The position numbers were made by a program, and so were the translations under genes. Below are positions 9,361 through 17,479 of a stretch of DNA of 64,000 bases, piece after piece. This stretch comes from an uncultured Bizionia sp. GTDB lineage: Bacteria; Bacteroidota; Bacteroidia; Flavobacteriales; Flavobacteriaceae. The notes beneath the pieces were generated by a model, which saw nothing but the letters and a program-made list of their open reading frames with translations, searched no databases and was not told the DNA's origin. The stretch's first letter is position 1; every line of letters starts with the position of its first letter. Where the stretch lies: assembly GCA_947496215.1 (NCBI GenBank), contig CANMCF010000016.1:44854-108853 (forward strand), written 5' to 3'.

Positions 9361-9394
9361 AAAAAAAGTCTCGATATATATCGAGACTTTTTTT
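9361..9394 (-). terminator. Attenuator terminator of the phe operon
   Basis: A perfect 17 + 17 base palindrome whose central arms are AGTCTCGATAT and ATATCGAGACT, flanked by seven A and seven T. On the minus strand it is a strong hairpin ending in seven T, placed between the leader peptide stop (9414) and the pheA start (9331). Its 5' arm (GTCTCG) is also complementary to CGAGAC inside the leader coding sequence (9427-9432), giving the alternative antiterminator fold. Confidence 0.9.
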
Positions 9395-9413
9395 GTTTAT
9401 AATGTTGTTTAAA

Positions 9414-9491
9414 TTACATACACAGCGTCTCGTTCTTTTCGTTAAAAAAGAAATAAAACCAGCTAAAATATGTATTTACGTTTGTGTTCAT
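9414..9491 (-). CDS. Phe operon leader peptide
   Basis: 25 codons plus TAA. Residues 8-16 read YFSWFYFFF, giving five Phe, two Tyr and one Trp in nine positions. Control Phe codons are 9, 12 and 14-16. Codons 20-22 contain CGAGAC (9427-9432), which can pair with the 5' arm of the downstream terminator. A ribosome stalled at the Phe codons leaves this segment free and the antiterminator forms. A ribosome that reaches the stop covers it, and the terminator folds. This matches the pheL-type mechanism in each part. No strong Shine-Dalgarno is visible, as is usual in Bacteroidota. The peptide itself probably has no function. Confidence 0.88.
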   Translation of the reverse strand: MNTNVNTYFSWFYFFFNEKNETLCM

Positions 9492-9529
9492 TATTTGTTT
9501 CTGCACAGGCAGACATCTATTTTATGATG

Positions 9530-9559
9530 CTAAAGTAATTAATAAATTAACAAATCAAA
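9530..9559 (-). promoter_or_regulatory. Putative promoter of the phe operon
   Basis: On the minus strand TTTG (9556-9559) is followed after 18 bases by TACTTTAG (9530-9537), seven of eight matches to the Bacteroidota -7 consensus TAnnTTTG. Transcription would begin near 9523, about 30 bases before the leader ATG. Confidence 0.55.
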
Positions 9560-9627
9560 ATACTAAAGCTTAATTTTTAATGTTTTTAATGTTTTTAATG
9601 AATATTTAAAGATTTACAAGCATCCTA

Positions 9628-9656
9628 TTGTTTAAATTACAGAATGTGTATTTTTG
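9628..9656 (+). promoter_or_regulatory. Promoter of gldA
   Basis: TTG (9628-9630), an 18-base spacer and TATTTTTG (9649-9656), a full match to the Bacteroidota TAnnTTTG -7 box. The box overlaps a possible TTG start at 9654, which argues that translation begins at the ATG at 9672 instead. Confidence 0.75.
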
Positions 9657-9671
9657 AAGAAAGATTTTAAG

Positions 9672-10565
9672 ATGTCCATAAAAGTAGAAAACATAACAAA
9701 GGTTTACGGTTCACAAAAAGCTTTAAACAATATCTCTTTTGAAGTTGAAAAACCTGAAATCGTAGGTTTTCTAGGCCCCAATGGAGCCGGAAAGTCCACT
9801 ATGATGAAAATTTTGACCACTTTTATAAGCCCCTCCGAAGGAAAGGCACAAGTGAACGGGCATCTCATCTCCACAGAATCGAAGTTGGTACAAAGAAGTG
9901 TTGGCTACTTGCCTGAACACAATCCCTTGTATCTAGAACAATATGTACGTGAGTATTTAGCATTCAACTCCTCTGTTTACAATATTGGAAAATCCAGAGT
10001 GGAAGAAGTCATAAAACTTACGGGGCTCACACCTGAGGCTCATAAGAAAATTGGACAGCTCTCCAAAGGTTATAGACAACGTGTTGGATTGGCAAATGCC
10101 TTGTTGCATGATCCTGAAGTATTAATCCTAGATGAGCCTACCACTGGTTTGGATCCAAACCAATTGGTGGATATCAGAAACCTCATCAAGACCATCGGGA
10201 AGGAAAAAACAGTATTCCTATCTACACACATCATGCAAGAAGTAGAAGCCATGTGTGATCGTGTCATCATAATAAACAAAGGTAAAATCGTTGCCAACAA
10301 AAAACTGACAGAGTTAAGAGAAGGTCAAGATCAAATAGTGGTAGTCGAATTTGACTACCGCGTTGAAGAAGCTTTTTTACTTAGGCTTCCTAATGTCAAG
10401 AGTGTAAAAAACACATTTGATTTCATTTACGAAATCACATTTTCCACCACCAAGGACATGCGTTCCCATGTTTTTGATTTTGCCCACGATAATAAGTTGA
10501 AAATCTTACAACTCAATCAAAAAAATGCTAGCTTGGAAAGTATGTTCAGGGATTTGACATCCTAA
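9672..10565 (+). CDS. gldA: Gliding motility ABC transporter ATP-binding protein GldA
   Basis: 297 residues from ATG 9672. The protein shows Walker A GPNGAGKST, the Q-loop region, an ABC signature in the form LSKGYRQRVGLANALL, Walker B VLILDEPTTGLDP and the switch His in LSTHIM. The N-terminus MSIKVENITKVYGSQKALN closely fits GldA of flavobacteria, the cytoplasmic ATPase that works with membrane partners GldF and GldG in gliding motility. gldF and gldG are not in this window. A TTG six codons upstream is in frame but lies inside the -7 box. Two small membrane-protein genes follow at short spacing. Confidence 0.88.
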   Translation: MSIKVENITKVYGSQKALNNISFEVEKPEIVGFLGPNGAGKSTMMKILTTFISPSEGKAQVNGHLISTESKLVQRSVGYLPEHNPLYLEQYVREYLAFNSSVYNIGKSRVEEVIKLTGLTPEAHKKIGQLSKGYRQRVGLANALLHDPEVLILDEPTTGLDPNQLVDIRNLIKTIGKEKTVFLSTHIMQEVEAMCDRVIIINKGKIVANKKLTELREGQDQIVVVEFDYRVEEAFLLRLPNVKSVKNTFDFIYEITFSTTKDMRSHVFDFAHDNKLKILQLNQKNASLESMFRDLTS

Positions 10566-10607
10566 TTGAAGGAAATAAACTCTGCTCGTTGTAAAATTCG
10601 GTTTCTA

Positions 10608-10961
10608 ATGAAAAGACTTCTTTTTTTACTCTCTATCGTCATACTCCCTTTTGCAATAGTCATAATTGTCAATGAAGCAAGCATAAAACCCAGCACAATT
10701 GCAAACAAGGAGTATTGTACTAGAGCTTGCCATAACCAAGGTTGTCCACACTTTAACAAAAAATGCCTAGACAAAGGCAATCAATCTTTTGTCACAAGGC
10801 ATTTTGACAGTTACAAAAAAAATATTGGCTGGTTAAAAAACAACCCTTTAAACTTAAGCTATGTTGAAATAAACCTCTTGATGTATGTGATCCTATTTCC
10901 AATAATTTCAGTTTTGCTTTTATGGAGGTTAATTAGAAGGAGTTCTCCAATTGTCGACTAG
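10608..10961 (+). CDS. Small membrane protein with Cys/His-rich loop
   Basis: 117 residues from ATG 10608; an upstream in-frame TTG at 10566 is less likely. A transmembrane segment at each end (about 4-22 and 82-102) flanks a soluble loop with the unusual cluster CTRACHNQGCPHF followed by KKCLDKG, four Cys and two His that could bind metal or form disulfides. The C-terminal helix begins LSYVEINLLMYVILFP, a motif shared with the next gene. Function not recognised. It follows gldA by 42 bases and may be cotranscribed. Confidence 0.7.
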   Translation: MKRLLFLLSIVILPFAIVIIVNEASIKPSTIANKEYCTRACHNQGCPHFNKKCLDKGNQSFVTRHFDSYKKNIGWLKNNPLNLSYVEINLLMYVILFPIISVLLLWRLIRRSSPIVD

Positions 10962-10966
10962 GAAAC

Positions 10967-11167
10967 ATGAAAGAGCTCATAGATGACATATATTGGTATT
11001 TCACTGATTTCTGTATCAATGCAGCCAACCTAATTGGCATTACCTATGTGGAATTCAATTTTTGGTTATTCGTTGTATTATTCCCTTACATCATCATAAC
11101 ACTAATACTCATAAATGTATTTAAGAATAAGGCTCTTGCCTTATATAAAAATATTATTCGAAGATAA
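10967..11167 (+). CDS. Small membrane protein
   Basis: 66 residues with one strong transmembrane helix (about 28-50) ending KNKALALYKNIIRR. The segment ITYVEFNFWLFVVLFP matches LSYVEINLLMYVILFP in the gene just upstream, so the two are short paralogues sharing the C-terminal membrane module. The start is 5 bases after the preceding stop, implying coupling. Its 3' end overlaps the 3' end of the convergent lipoprotein gene by 14 bases. Function unknown. Confidence 0.65.
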   Translation: MKELIDDIYWYFTDFCINAANLIGITYVEFNFWLFVVLFPYIIITLILINVFKNKALALYKNIIRR

Positions 11168-11900
11168 CACGACCGTCGAACAATTCAGAAACGGTTACCG
11201 TTGGCGGTGTATTCGTAACAATTACATTTCCAGTACTTACCAGTTCCGCTGTTAATGAAACTTGGGGGTTTACAATGATATCGTTGGTTCCACGATGAAA
11301 TATGGATACGTTGTCGACAATTAGATTTCTACCTTCGAAACGCCCATCTCCAGAAGCATAATTTATTCTAATGTTCGTTGCCGTGCCACCAATGTATGTA
11401 GTCGTCAAATTGTTTATCACGACTATGAGATTTATGGAATTCACCTCAACATCAAAGATACCTACGTTATAGAAGTCCCCTGAAAAGTCTTCCGACAACA
11501 AATCCAAATCATCATAGTTGAGCACACCTTCGCTTCTAACGGTCAACTGGCTACTATTTCTTATTTCAGTAAGATTTGGTGCACTCACATACACTTTTGT
11601 CAAGCCATAATCTCTAGTCAAATTACAACCATTGTTATCTGTTAGGCTTAATCTTCCGTTCTCGACCTTCACATCTATTTCATCCATTAAAAACTCCCCA
11701 GTCTCAACAATGACACTTTGCTCGAGAGCATCTGTGACAATGAGTTCTATGTTTTTAAAAACTGTGATTTTCGTAAAGTCGGCTACTCTAAATTCCTTTT
11801 GAAGGATGTCTCCAGAATTTTGAAAACAATCTGGTGCGTTTTTATTGTTGCAACTTGTTGTCAATAGAGCTATTGTTAGTATGTATATTATTCTTTTCAT
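11154..11900 (-). CDS. GIN-domain lipoprotein (DUF2807)
   Basis: 248 residues from MKRIIYILTIALLTTSC; the lipobox LTTSC places a lipidated Cys at about residue 17. The rest is a right-handed beta-helix type region with short repeats (KITVFKNIELIVTDALEQS, then LTEIRNSSQLTVRSEG and IIVNPQVSLTAELVS), the 'head GIN' or DUF2807 fold common in Bacteroidota. It is likely periplasmic or outer-membrane attached; no enzymatic activity is assigned. The start four codons upstream (MAIR) would put charged residues before the signal, so ATG 11900 is preferred. It is downstream of, and in the same direction as, the PagL-like gene (61 bases). Confidence 0.82.
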   Translation of the reverse strand: MKRIIYILTIALLTTSCNNKNAPDCFQNSGDILQKEFRVADFTKITVFKNIELIVTDALEQSVIVETGEFLMDEIDVKVENGRLSLTDNNGCNLTRDYGLTKVYVSAPNLTEIRNSSQLTVRSEGVLNYDDLDLLSEDFSGDFYNVGIFDVEVNSINLIVVINNLTTTYIGGTATNIRINYASGDGRFEGRNLIVDNVSIFHRGTNDIIVNPQVSLTAELVSTGNVIVTNTPPTVTVSELFDGRVIFE

Positions 11901-11961
11901 TCTTATTGCCAATGAAAATGGACTTTTAATTTATTGTTTAAAATACAAAATTGTTCTCTTT

Positions 11962-13056
11962 CTACAGTCTTACTCCAATTCCAAACTCAACAGCTTCAGC
12001 TTTTGCGCCGTGAGACTTTAAGGTCAATGCCCCAAAGAACCGATCTCCAAAATAGCGTTTCAAACCAATACGATTATATACTTGCCCTTCGAAATCGAAA
12101 GGGTAGTAGACATAATATCCCAATTGCGTTATCAAGGAGGTTTTGCTTATGAACAACTCATGCCCCACAAATACCCCTACCCTCTTGTAATCTTCATCTC
12201 CACTTACATCATCCAAAGGAAATGCTACCGAATTATAACGAATATGTTGTTTCAAGAAATTTGAAAAGAAGACATCTGCCCCCAATTGTATAGCCGATTT
12301 CCTATTCAATCGTTTATCGGCATACGCGGAAACGATGTAAAATGCATATTGTCCCGAATTGATGACATCACTCTCATTGACCCCAGCTCTAAATGCAAAA
12401 TTATATTTCATCTTTTCAGTAAATTCCTTGCCTTCGGTAGATGCAATGTATTCTGGTTGGTTTTCCGCATCAAGTACATAATTGACACCGAGATTTAATG
12501 CAATGCTGTTTATAGAACTATTTGGAGCCTTGACATTGGCATTGGAATAATGAATTAAAGAGATTCCTGCTTGTATTCCGAAATCTTTGAAAAGGCCTTC
12601 CTTTTTATAGTTCAGCATGGCATAGGTAGAACTCAACAAATGTGTGCCAAAGGCATTGTTCCTAAAATTATCCTTCTTGTCGTATGGGTTTGTATTGTAT
12701 GCCAAACCTTGCCCAATCCTGAACATTAGATTTCGTTTGAAGAAGTAAAAATTATAGTGCGCATAAACACCAAAATTTTGATCTAAGAATTCATTGTCGA
12801 AGTTTTGGTAAATAAATGAAGCTCCATAATCTGGGTAGTTAAAACGACTTTCCCAAGCTTTCTTTCCAAATGTCTTTTGGTTGTAACTTAAAATGACACC
12901 GGTTGGGTGACCAGTGATCAAATGCGAAATGTCCGAATTGTGCTCTGTGACATTCCCATAGAAGAAATTTACACCCAAGGTAAACGGATCTTTTTCTTCT
13001 TGCCCTGTTGATAGCATACAACAAAACAAGAAAATACAACTTAAAAAATACTTCAT
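11962..13056 (-). CDS. PagL-like acyloxyacyl hydrolase outer-membrane protein
   Basis: 364 residues with a signal peptide (MKYFLSCIFLFCCMLSTGQ). Alternating beta strands and a terminal aromatic-rich pattern (EFGIGVRL) indicate an outer-membrane barrel. The segment ISLIHYSNANVKAPNSSIN matches the HxSN-type catalytic motif of PagL lipid A 3-O-deacylases, with His and Ser two apart. It is about twice the length of classical PagL, as is usual for the Bacteroidota members annotated as acyloxyacyl hydrolases. It could trim lipid A acyl chains; this is inferred from the motif. Confidence 0.8.
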   Translation of the reverse strand: MKYFLSCIFLFCCMLSTGQEEKDPFTLGVNFFYGNVTEHNSDISHLITGHPTGVILSYNQKTFGKKAWESRFNYPDYGASFIYQNFDNEFLDQNFGVYAHYNFYFFKRNLMFRIGQGLAYNTNPYDKKDNFRNNAFGTHLLSSTYAMLNYKKEGLFKDFGIQAGISLIHYSNANVKAPNSSINSIALNLGVNYVLDAENQPEYIASTEGKEFTEKMKYNFAFRAGVNESDVINSGQYAFYIVSAYADKRLNRKSAIQLGADVFFSNFLKQHIRYNSVAFPLDDVSGDEDYKRVGVFVGHELFISKTSLITQLGYYVYYPFDFEGQVYNRIGLKRYFGDRFFGALTLKSHGAKAEAVEFGIGVRL

Positions 13057-13448
13057 GCATTAATTCAATTAGGCTGCAAAAGTAAAATAAATAAAATAGA
13101 GTCGTTAGACTTCTTTGTCTTTCATTATAATTATTCCTATAATATTGTCGATTCATATATGTTATTGTTCAATATCAACTATGATGATTAACCTTCTACA
13201 TTGGAAACGAGAAATCGCTTTGTCGCTAATTCTAGTTAACTCATCGATAACATCGAACAAAAAATGCTGACGTGAAATATTATACGTATTTAAAAAAAAA
13301 AAAACATTTTACCGATAATCCATATTGCTTTGTCGATTATTGGCAAATAATATTAGTTCGCACTCAACATTCTCATAGGGACAACTAAATTAGCTTATTC
13401 CCTAACACTCTACTAGCTTACTTAGCCTTTAACGAAAGTAACTAAGTC
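13057..13448. other. Intergenic region before the GT2-YaiO cassette
   Basis: 392 bases with no credible gene. It contains a run of 13 A (13292-13304), an imperfect hairpin CCGATAATC/GATTATTGG (about 13312-13343) and an inverted repeat TAGGGA (13376-13381)/TCCCTA (13399-13404). It must contain divergent promoters for the PagL-like gene and the cassette, but no clear TAnnTTTG box was found. Confidence 0.4.
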
Positions 13449-13811
13449 ATGCAAAAACAGATTCTCATTATAAACAATAATGTTGGTGTTTCATATTTAC
13501 TAGCAAAAATACTGAAATCACCAAAAGTTGAGATCATAGTTAAAAACTCCTATGAGGATGTAACTGAGATTGTAAAAAAGCAATGTTTTGACCTTATTCT
13601 TACAGATGCTTTAATTGATGGCACTTTCATGTTTGAATATATAGAAGAACTTAGGTTTAATTGTCCTAACACACGCATAATTGTTATGTCTGAGATGGGA
13701 CAGCAAACCATTAAAAATAGCCTAAAAGCAATGGGGATGGATTATTTTGTTTCACTTCCTTTTAATCCAATTAAGATAAAAGAACGTGTATCTAATTATT
13801 TATATTTATGA
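13449..13811 (+). CDS. Stand-alone degenerate receiver-domain protein
   Basis: 120 residues, a single CheY-like receiver. The phospho-acceptor Asp is kept (D53 in LILTDALIDG), as is Ser81 in the Thr/Ser position (IVMSEM). However, the acidic pair that binds Mg2+ is replaced by Asn (ILIINNN, residues 5-11), and the conserved Lys before Pro is Leu (VSLPFNP, L103). It therefore probably does not undergo normal phosphorylation and may act as a constitutive or ligand-dependent scaffold (inference). No output domain is present. Its stop overlaps the ATG of the next gene (ATGA), so it belongs to the cassette. Confidence 0.85.
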   Translation: MQKQILIINNNVGVSYLLAKILKSPKVEIIVKNSYEDVTEIVKKQCFDLILTDALIDGTFMFEYIEELRFNCPNTRIIVMSEMGQQTIKNSLKAMGMDYFVSLPFNPIKIKERVSNYLYL

Positions 13812-14632
13812 GTTTATTAATTGTAATATACATTGTGATTTTTTCGTTCTTGCTTTCCTTGGTAATCTTATGGCTTGCTACAATTGGGTATATTATAAAA
13901 AACAAGAAAAAAGAAAAGCTATATATACAACTGGAACAAGGAATTATTGAAGGTTTGGCACATAGTTTCATTGACGATTCAATTGACGAAACAGAAAATA
14001 CAAAAAAACTTATAGCATATATCAAGGACAATAACATTAGCTTTTGGGACTCCGCTGATGTCTTTATGAAAGTTAACCGCTTCATTAAATTCTCCAACAA
14101 TGAAAATTTAAAATTCATTTTTAATTCCTTGGGATTAGAAAAGATGCTCAAAGAAAAAATAAAAACCAATGATTGGTATGTAAAAACTAAAGCCATATGG
14201 ATGACTTACGAATTTGGCATTTGTGACAACAACACCAGACTAATTACCCCTTATAGAAATGATGACATTACATTAATTAGAAGAGAATCCCAAATTGCCT
14301 TGGTAACATTTCTAGGCTGGAAAAGTTTAACTTTCTTACCTTATGTTACTAGGCCAATGTCTTTGTGGCAACAAATACGCATTATCGAAAAACTACACGA
14401 AACAGAAGAAAAACTGGACATTTACCATTTTGAAAAAGCATTGAAATCTGAAAACGAAATAGTTAAAGAATTACTTATTAGAGTAATAAAAAGCTTTAAA
14501 CTTCATAAATACAAGTACTATGTCACAAAACAACTATATTCAAAAAACAGCAATTTAATCAAAGTCGCACTAGAGGCTTTAAATGAATTTGCGCCTGAAA
14601 GCATTGAATTAAAACAAATTGAAATAAGTTAA
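13808..14632 (+). CDS. Membrane-anchored helical (HEAT-like) protein
   Basis: 274 residues. One N-terminal transmembrane helix (about 5-30, MSLLIVIYIVIFSFLLSLVI) is followed by KNKKKEK on the cytoplasmic side. The rest is all-helical, with repeated paired helices reminiscent of HEAT repeats (for example NDWYVKTKAIWMTYEFG, SENEIVKELLIRVIKSFKL and NSNLIKVALEALNEFAP). No catalytic motif is visible. Translational overlap with the receiver gene and a 5-base gap to the glycosyltransferase suggest it links the receiver to the synthase. HEAT assignment is by pattern only. Confidence 0.75.
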   Translation: MSLLIVIYIVIFSFLLSLVILWLATIGYIIKNKKKEKLYIQLEQGIIEGLAHSFIDDSIDETENTKKLIAYIKDNNISFWDSADVFMKVNRFIKFSNNENLKFIFNSLGLEKMLKEKIKTNDWYVKTKAIWMTYEFGICDNNTRLITPYRNDDITLIRRESQIALVTFLGWKSLTFLPYVTRPMSLWQQIRIIEKLHETEEKLDIYHFEKALKSENEIVKELLIRVIKSFKLHKYKYYVTKQLYSKNSNLIKVALEALNEFAPESIELKQIEIS

Positions 14633-14637
14633 ATCTT

Positions 14638-16095
14638 ATGTATCATTTCTTTAATTCCACTATAGAGTTCTTCTTTTTATGCTATGGCATTTCCATATTT
14701 ACAATATATTTCTTTCTAGTTTTCTTTGCAAGAAAAGCAATCATAAAAAATAAAAAAGAAGCTGTTTTTTTAGATGTAAGTTTTATTAAAAGAGCAGACA
14801 GCCTACCTACGATTACCTTAATTGCTCCTGCGTACAATGAAGGGATGACAATTGTAACAAATGTACGATCACTATTATCAATACAATATCCATTCTACGA
14901 ACTAATAATTTCTAATGACGGCAGCAAAGACGATTCTTTAGAGCAATTAATTAAAATATTTGAACTAGAACCCATCCCCTTATTTGAAAGTGCAAGAGAA
15001 ATCGATACCTCGCTCGTTAAAACCATATATAAGAGTATAAATCCCAAATACTCAAATTTAACAGTCATTGACAAAGAAAATGGAGGACGTGCAGATGCAC
15101 TAAATTATGGTATTGCATATGCCAAATCCAATCTTATCTTATGTACTGATGCAGATTGCATAATCGAGCAAGACGCTCTACTTAAGATGGTGAGACCCTA
15201 CCTAGAAGCTTTAGATGAAGAGGTGATAGCTTGCGGTGGAGCCATAGGCATTGCAAATGACTCCATCATTAAAAATGGGATTTTAAAAGAAATTAAAACA
15301 CCAAAAAAATTACTTCCAAGAATACAGGTAGTAGAATATATCCGTTCTTTTTTATTAGGTAGAATGGCCTGGGGGCAAATCGATGGCTTGATGCTTGTCT
15401 CTGGTGCCTTTGGATTGTACCCAAGGAATAGATTGCTTGAAGTAGGAGGATTCGATGTTAAATCCATAGGTGAAGATCTTGAACTCTGCATTAGATTGCG
15501 TAGACATATGGAAGATTTAAAGCTTAAATACAAAGTTGTATATATCCCTGAAACTTTATGCTGGACTGAAGCTCCACAAACATTTAAGGTTTATAAAAGT
15601 CAACGAGACCGATGGGCACGAGGTTTGTGGGACACCATGGTTAAACATAAAGGATTGTTTTTAAATAAAAAATATGGGAAAATGGGGAAATTATTTTTCC
15701 CTTATTGGGTTTTCTTTGAATTAGGAGCCCCAATTGTTGAGTTTTTAGGGATGCTATACATTCTTCATCATATATTTATTACTGGTATGAATTGGCCAGT
15801 AGCCATTTCCCTAGCTATTGCCGTTTATCTTGCAAGTTGTGTTTTTTCAACAATAGCTGTATTGATGTATTGTACAAATTATAACCATTATTCAAAACCA
15901 AAGATGATTTTCAAATTATTGACAGCTGCCTACGTTGAGCCTTTTTACAGTCACCCTGTAATGTTATATGCACAATTAAAAGGGTTCGTTAAAAAAATAT
16001 TCAATATAGATACAGGTTGGGGAACAATGACGCGTACAGGCTTCAATGAAGAAGGAGACAATAATAAAACTGATTCATCAGTAAAAGACATTTAG
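14638..16095 (+). CDS. Processive family 2 glycosyltransferase, membrane bound
   Basis: 485 residues. An N-terminal transmembrane helix (about 10-30) precedes a GT2 domain (about 55-340) and three or more C-terminal transmembrane helices (about 350-450). Active-site motifs are complete: PAYNEG, SNDGSKDD, DAD (171-173), GED (278-280) as probable catalytic base and QRDRW (322-326), the QxxRW motif of processive beta-glycan synthases such as PgaC/IcaA, hyaluronan and cellulose synthases. The sugar cannot be told from sequence. No PilZ domain is attached, so c-di-GMP control through that route is not indicated. Paired with a YaiO barrel gene 31 bases downstream. Confidence 0.9.
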   Translation: MYHFFNSTIEFFFLCYGISIFTIYFFLVFFARKAIIKNKKEAVFLDVSFIKRADSLPTITLIAPAYNEGMTIVTNVRSLLSIQYPFYELIISNDGSKDDSLEQLIKIFELEPIPLFESAREIDTSLVKTIYKSINPKYSNLTVIDKENGGRADALNYGIAYAKSNLILCTDADCIIEQDALLKMVRPYLEALDEEVIACGGAIGIANDSIIKNGILKEIKTPKKLLPRIQVVEYIRSFLLGRMAWGQIDGLMLVSGAFGLYPRNRLLEVGGFDVKSIGEDLELCIRLRRHMEDLKLKYKVVYIPETLCWTEAPQTFKVYKSQRDRWARGLWDTMVKHKGLFLNKKYGKMGKLFFPYWVFFELGAPIVEFLGMLYILHHIFITGMNWPVAISLAIAVYLASCVFSTIAVLMYCTNYNHYSKPKMIFKLLTAAYVEPFYSHPVMLYAQLKGFVKKIFNIDTGWGTMTRTGFNEEGDNNKTDSSVKDI

Positions 16096-16126
16096 CACAT
16101 ATGCTATCAAAAACAACACAAATCAA

Positions 16127-17368
16127 ATGAAAGAATTAATTATGATAATCATGACAATTGTTGGTGTAGGTTTTTCATATGCACAAAACACAAAAGTAAA
16201 TACTGATTCCCTTTATTATCAAGCCAAAGAGCTACATTCAAAAAAAAAGTACAAAGCTGCTCTAGTCAAAGTCAACGAAGGCTTGTTAATAGCTCCTGAA
16301 TATATTGACATTCGGGTATTGAGAATTAGAATTTGTCAACAATTAAATAAATTTAATCAAGCATCAGAGGATTTATACACCCTTATTAACACCAATACAT
16401 CTCTAACATACAGAAATCTAACATTTCAACAAATTGCAATAGCCAAGACAAGAAAAGAGTTAACAACATTTATTGCCAAAACTTCCTCGTTTTATGCAAA
16501 TAACATTGATTACACCTTATTTCAAGCAGAAGCCTATTTAAGGCTCAATGATCGTACCACTGCTAAATCATTGATGAAAAACATCGGAAATACATCTTTA
16601 AATAAAAATCAAAAGTACAGATACAGACAAATAACAAAGCAACTCAACAAAAATCAAATCGGCATTTACCATGAGTTTTTAAGTTTTTTAAATGAATACC
16701 CTCAACAAAAAACTTGGAACACCACTAGATTGGAATACCTTAGATATATTGGTGTGAACACGGTAACTGCTAGAGTTAGCTATAGCAATAGATTTGTGGA
16801 TGACGCCATTCTCTATGAGTTAGAATCATATCCTGTTTTTTCAAAGAAAAGCTATGGCTTCATTAATCTAAGCACTTCCAAAAAAACTGATTTCTTTCAA
16901 AGTTTTGGCATAAGAGCTTCCGTTTTTTACACTGTAACTAAATGGATAGAAGTAGAAGGTGGTTTTAGACACCTCAATTACCGACATGCAGACTTCACAT
17001 CATATGTTTTTGGATTAACATCCTACCAAAACAAATTTTATTTAAATGCTCGTGCTTTTATTGGTCCCAAAGTAGAAAACACCCTTGTACAAAATTACCA
17101 ATTGAACATTCGTTATTACTTCAAAAACAACGAAGACTATGGCTATTTAAGAATCGGCACAGGAATTTCTCCTGATGAATCCACACGTTTCACACAGATA
17201 ACAGAAAACCCTAGTTTAAATTCCCATTATTGTACACTAGGGATCTCAAAGTCTTTAGGCTACAAATATAATTTAATGGGAAGCGTTGGATATTTAAATG
17301 AAGATTTGCAAAACAATGGAACTGGGAACCAAATTAGTTGCTCTATTGGATTGAAATATAGTTTTTGA
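16127..17368 (+). CDS. TPR protein with YaiO-family outer-membrane beta-barrel
   Basis: 413 residues. A signal peptide (MKELIMIIMTIVGVGFSYAQ) is followed by a helical TPR-like region (about 25-185: DSLYYQAKELHSKKKYKAAL and similar). The C-terminal half (about 195-413) is a beta barrel with regularly spaced aromatic strands and a terminal Phe (GNQISCSIGLKYSF). This is the YaiO-type architecture. The TPR plus barrel layout parallels exopolysaccharide export proteins such as PgaA and BcsC. Being directly downstream of a processive GT2 supports a role in passing the polymer across the outer membrane (inference). Confidence 0.85.
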   Translation: MKELIMIIMTIVGVGFSYAQNTKVNTDSLYYQAKELHSKKKYKAALVKVNEGLLIAPEYIDIRVLRIRICQQLNKFNQASEDLYTLINTNTSLTYRNLTFQQIAIAKTRKELTTFIAKTSSFYANNIDYTLFQAEAYLRLNDRTTAKSLMKNIGNTSLNKNQKYRYRQITKQLNKNQIGIYHEFLSFLNEYPQQKTWNTTRLEYLRYIGVNTVTARVSYSNRFVDDAILYELESYPVFSKKSYGFINLSTSKKTDFFQSFGIRASVFYTVTKWIEVEGGFRHLNYRHADFTSYVFGLTSYQNKFYLNARAFIGPKVENTLVQNYQLNIRYYFKNNEDYGYLRIGTGISPDESTRFTQITENPSLNSHYCTLGISKSLGYKYNLMGSVGYLNEDLQNNGTGNQISCSIGLKYSF

Positions 17369-17479
17369 TTATCTCGAAATACTAGCTCACTCATAATAAT
17401 TAACGGTTTTGAACTATTCTTCTATTTCCATTGAATGGTAGCTAACTAGTTTTAATATAGCTTTATGAGTTCTCCAAAA

